A stretch of DNA of 64,000 nt from assembly GCA_008711295.1 (NCBI GenBank), contig VUYV01000010.1:7082589-7146588 (forward strand), in the 5' to 3' direction. Positions within the stretch are counted from its first letter, which is position 1, and each line of letters opens with the position of its first letter. The notes under the pieces were generated by a model, which saw nothing but the letters and a program-made list of their open reading frames with translations, did no database searches and was not told the origin of the DNA. The position numbers were made by a program, and so were the translations under genes. This document shows positions 61,753 to 64,000 of this stretch, one piece after another. Origin of the DNA: Anarhynchus alexandrinus (taxonomy: Eukaryota; Chordata; Aves; Charadriiformes; Charadriidae).

Positions 61753-63826
61753 GTGAGTTGCGGCCTCCGCCGGTCCCGCCCGCCGCCGCCGAGCCTCCCC
61801 ACACACACACACACCTCCTCCCCCCCCTCCCCCGCGAGGGGCCGGCCGGCCGGGCTCGCCGTCCCCTGCCCGCCACCGCACTGCGGTCGGTCCCTGCCGG
61901 GGAGGCCGCGCTCCCTGCGCCGCCGGCCGGCGGAAAGTTGCTCCTCCGCCCGGCAAGTTAGGTTTTCCGATTGCCCGGAGGAAAGTGTGTGTGTGGGGGG
62001 TGTCCCTTAACCCCTACAAGCCGGGGAGGGAGGGGTACGAGGTGCGGTGGTTTGTGCTGCAGACTCGGTTCCTCGGGACCGCGTTTTCTCCGGTGTCACT
62101 GCGCTTGGGTAAGGGAAGAACGTGCCTGGGTGAAGATACGGCTTTTCCTCACGGCACTGGTTATTTCATGAGGTTTAATGAAACAACACGAGAAATCGTG
62201 TTTGGGAGGAAGGCTCTCCTGCCGTGGGGAGCAGATGATGTTCGGGGGGAGCAAAGGAGCAAGCCGTCCTTGCTTTGGAGGCAGTAGTGCTGTTTTAATT
62301 TCAGTTTCGTATTGAAAACCGCTGATGCTAGTAGGTGAAATCGACGGTATGGGTTACTATTTCAGTTAGGTGTCACGTTGCTTTTGTAATTGGTAAGAAT
62401 TCGTGTTCTAGCGAAGCAGGCTATTAAAAATGAACTATTGCATCTGCCTGGAAAGGCGAGGTGTGCAGCCTCTTCGACAGGGCACTTGCACCCTTGTCGC
62501 TGGTCGGCACTAAACAGCCCGATTTGCTGCTGACCGCTTAATGACATTAAGTGACAGCTGTCAGCTCAAGATAGAAACGGGTCGTTTGCCGAGTAGCGAA
62601 ATAGGTACATGAGAGCAGCCCGTCAAGATTACAGAAGGAATTTCTCAGAAGTGACTCGGTTAACAGAATTCTGCTCTGTGTGCTTTTATGACCTGATCTT
62701 TAAAGATTAAAACCATTAAAACAAAAAAAAAAAGGTGAAGTTTTGAGTCAGTGTGTTTGGCAGCTTCTGCAGTTGATTAGGTCCCTTTTGCACAGTCAAA
62801 ATACATCATGTCTCGGGAAGAGAGTGACTCAATTTGAAATATAATCTTATTCTTAAAAAACGGAGTATTTCTCCTGGTTGTAGTTCTCAGCAGATTTGTC
62901 TAGTGGTATAGTAGTTTCTTTCATTTTAGGAATGATTCTTTGTTGACAGATATAAGGCTTTAGAAATAAAAAGAGGAAGTCAGACTAATGAACCCGAAAT
63001 GAAGGGAAAGTATGAAGTGGGCTGCATAAAGTCATTTCGAATGTAGAGTGCCTGTGTTATATGAAGACATTTTTGCCTTACAGGTACCAAATAATTTTGA
63101 TCATTTGTGGTCCTTTGTTGTTTATATGCTAATTTTAGTGAGATAATATCTGTTAAAAGGTGTTTCTATGTCAGGATAAGCTATAGGAAAGAGATTTTTG
63201 CTTTTAGTTTGCTTGTTTTAATTGAGGTAACTAGCCAACTTTTATTTGATCTAAATTTTGAAACACTTGCATTAGTAATCTCATGTACTATTTAAACCAG
63301 AAAGTTTACAAGAGGGGAACAGAATGATGTTTTTCTTGCTAGTGACCTGGTAGTAAGTCCTGAAGCAAATGCAATTCCTCCAGACAATTACCTATTTTTT
63401 TTTCTGACATGCGATTGCAACCATAAAAAAGAAATATATTATCTGCAGAGGTTCAGGTTCAGCTGGAGCTCTTGAGTCCTTCATTTTCCTTGCCTTTAGT
63501 CTTTGTAATGTAAATTATCTCTGGCTCAAGAGTACGATATCAGTCCTGGAGTTTAAGATTAGAAATTCCTTAATGTTATGAGGCAGTCAGTCATGCCAGT
63601 CATGAGGGATGCACTCTCTAATACTGGTGTATAAGTGGCTGTTGTTGAGTGCTGTTTCTACAGTACCTGTTTTGATTGCTTTTTCACCACTTCTGATTCT
63701 TAGGTGAGACATCTGTATATTTGTGATTTTCACAAGAACTTCATTCAAAGTGTCCGAAACAAAAGAAAGAGGAAGACAAGCGATGATGGAGGTGACTCTC
63801 CTGAGCACGAAACGGATGTCCCGGAG
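61567..63826 (+). CDS. SAP30L: SAP30L, Sin3A-associated protein 30-like (exons 1-2 only; rest beyond window)
   Basis: Nuclear/nucleolar component of Sin3A-HDAC corepressor complexes that binds DNA and phosphoinositides through a zinc finger and basic region (family knowledge). The first 103 codons are visible. The C2CH zinc finger is formed by Cys24/25 and Cys33 in [14 protein letters not shown] and by Cys69 and His72 in HLYICDFH. A basic localisation stretch RNKRKRK lies at 80-86. LDIDKS followed by V-R, and [12 protein letters not shown], fit SAP30L rather than SAP30. The N-terminal Pro/Ala stretch looks about five residues shorter than in the human protein as I recall it. The start is the first ATG of the leader, with G at -3 and an in-frame TGA upstream at 61258. 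Sin3-binding exons should follow beyond 64000. Confidence 0.96.
61753..63703 (+). other. SAP30L: SAP30L intron 1
   Basis: A 1.95-kb GT-AG intron ending in cacttctgattcttag. Its first 350 nt are still CpG island, including a short CA run at 61801-61812. The remainder is AT-rich with nothing recognised. Confidence 0.93.
63704..63826 (+). CDS. SAP30L: SAP30L coding exon 2
   Basis: 41 codons, phase 0, encoding [20 protein letters not shown], the basic RKRK and [17 protein letters not shown]. The end is set at GAG|gttagt because the family continues with Val-Asp-Leu-Phe, which a phase-0 junction allows. A stronger-looking gtaagt lies four bases downstream at 63831 but would shift the frame. Confidence 0.93.
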
Positions 63827-64000
63827 GTTAGTAAGTGCCAAGCGGGTGTAGGATGCTTTACCAATTTTGAGCATGTTGAATTTTGTCTTGGATGTTTCCT
63901 TGTATCGGGAAATATTTAAATTTTAAATTGCAGCTCCTCTGAAACTGCTATGGAGTTACTCTCATTTTTCAGGAAGACTTTTTTCTGATGTGTAATGTCC
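63827..64000 (+). other. SAP30L: Start of SAP30L intron 2
   Basis: 174 nt from the donor gttagt to the window end. Nothing else is recognised. Confidence 0.85.

Larger units (their letters stand above)
60710..62110 (+). promoter_or_regulatory. SAP30L: CpG island promoter of SAP30L
   Basis: Abrupt change to very GC-rich, CpG-dense sequence that covers the first coding exon. Sp1/KLF-type GC boxes occur at about 61147-61155 (CCCCGCCCC) and 61195-61207 (GGAGGGGCGGGA). An ETS-type ACTTCCG lies at 61207-61213. There is no TATA box. Transcription probably starts within about 61200-61300, an inference from these sites and from the absence of any ATG between there and 61567. An N at 61038 and another at 61473 mean the exact sequence is incomplete. 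Confidence 0.85.

Noticed and set aside
1..64000. CRISPR arrays, operons, prophage, tRNA/rRNA genes or endogenous retroviruses
   Set aside because: I saw no regularly spaced repeats, no cloverleaf or rRNA sequence, and no LTR or gag-pol-like frames. The sequence is ordinary vertebrate gene, intron and LINE material.

Overview
This window is vertebrate nuclear DNA, most likely from a bird. It has interrupted genes with GT-AG (and one GC-AG) introns, CR1 LINE fragments as the only clear interspersed repeats, a CpG-island promoter, and the gene order GALNT10 then SAP30L on the same strand, which I recall from human chromosome 5q33. A turtle or crocodilian is not strictly excluded, because CR1 is also common there. 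Six single N characters look like unsized contig joins.

Positions 1 to about 54,234 (+ strand) belong to GALNT10, a Golgi polypeptide N-acetylgalactosaminyltransferase that starts mucin-type O-glycosylation. Exon 1 (cytosolic tail, membrane anchor, start of stem) lies upstream of the window. Eleven coding exons are present and join in frame: 7379-7481, 8341-8479, 12615-12781, 31348-31533, 33197-33380, 34272-34389, 42966-43073, 44940-45161, 45894-46010, 48659-48808 and 49589-49756. They give 553 codons plus a stop: rest of stem, GT-A catalytic domain with its DxH motif, then a three-repeat ricin-type lectin domain. The intron joining catalytic to lectin domain has a GC donor. Intron 10 holds a 0.5-kb direct duplication broken by an N, probably an assembly artefact. 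The 3' untranslated region probably runs to a poly(A) signal at 52,948 or 54,229. A 5'-truncated antisense CR1 lies at 53,076-54,021.

Positions 54,235-60,700 are intergenic with no recognised gene. However, three short segments with strong splice signals (58208-58246, 58698-58772, 59267-59338), each a multiple of three long and open in two shared phases, may be exons of an undescribed transcript.

Positions 60,710-62,110 form a CpG island, the promoter and first exon of SAP30L, a DNA/phosphoinositide-binding component of Sin3A-HDAC corepressor complexes. Coding exon 1 (61567-61752) and exon 2 (63704-63826) supply the C2CH zinc finger and the basic nuclear localisation stretch. Later exons lie beyond the window.

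The two genes are neighbours with unrelated jobs (Golgi glycosylation and chromatin repression); nothing suggests functional coupling. I found no clear new biological system. The observations most worth checking are the GC-AG intron, the possible exon cluster, a possible in-frame cassette exon in the lectin domain, and the suspected false duplication.
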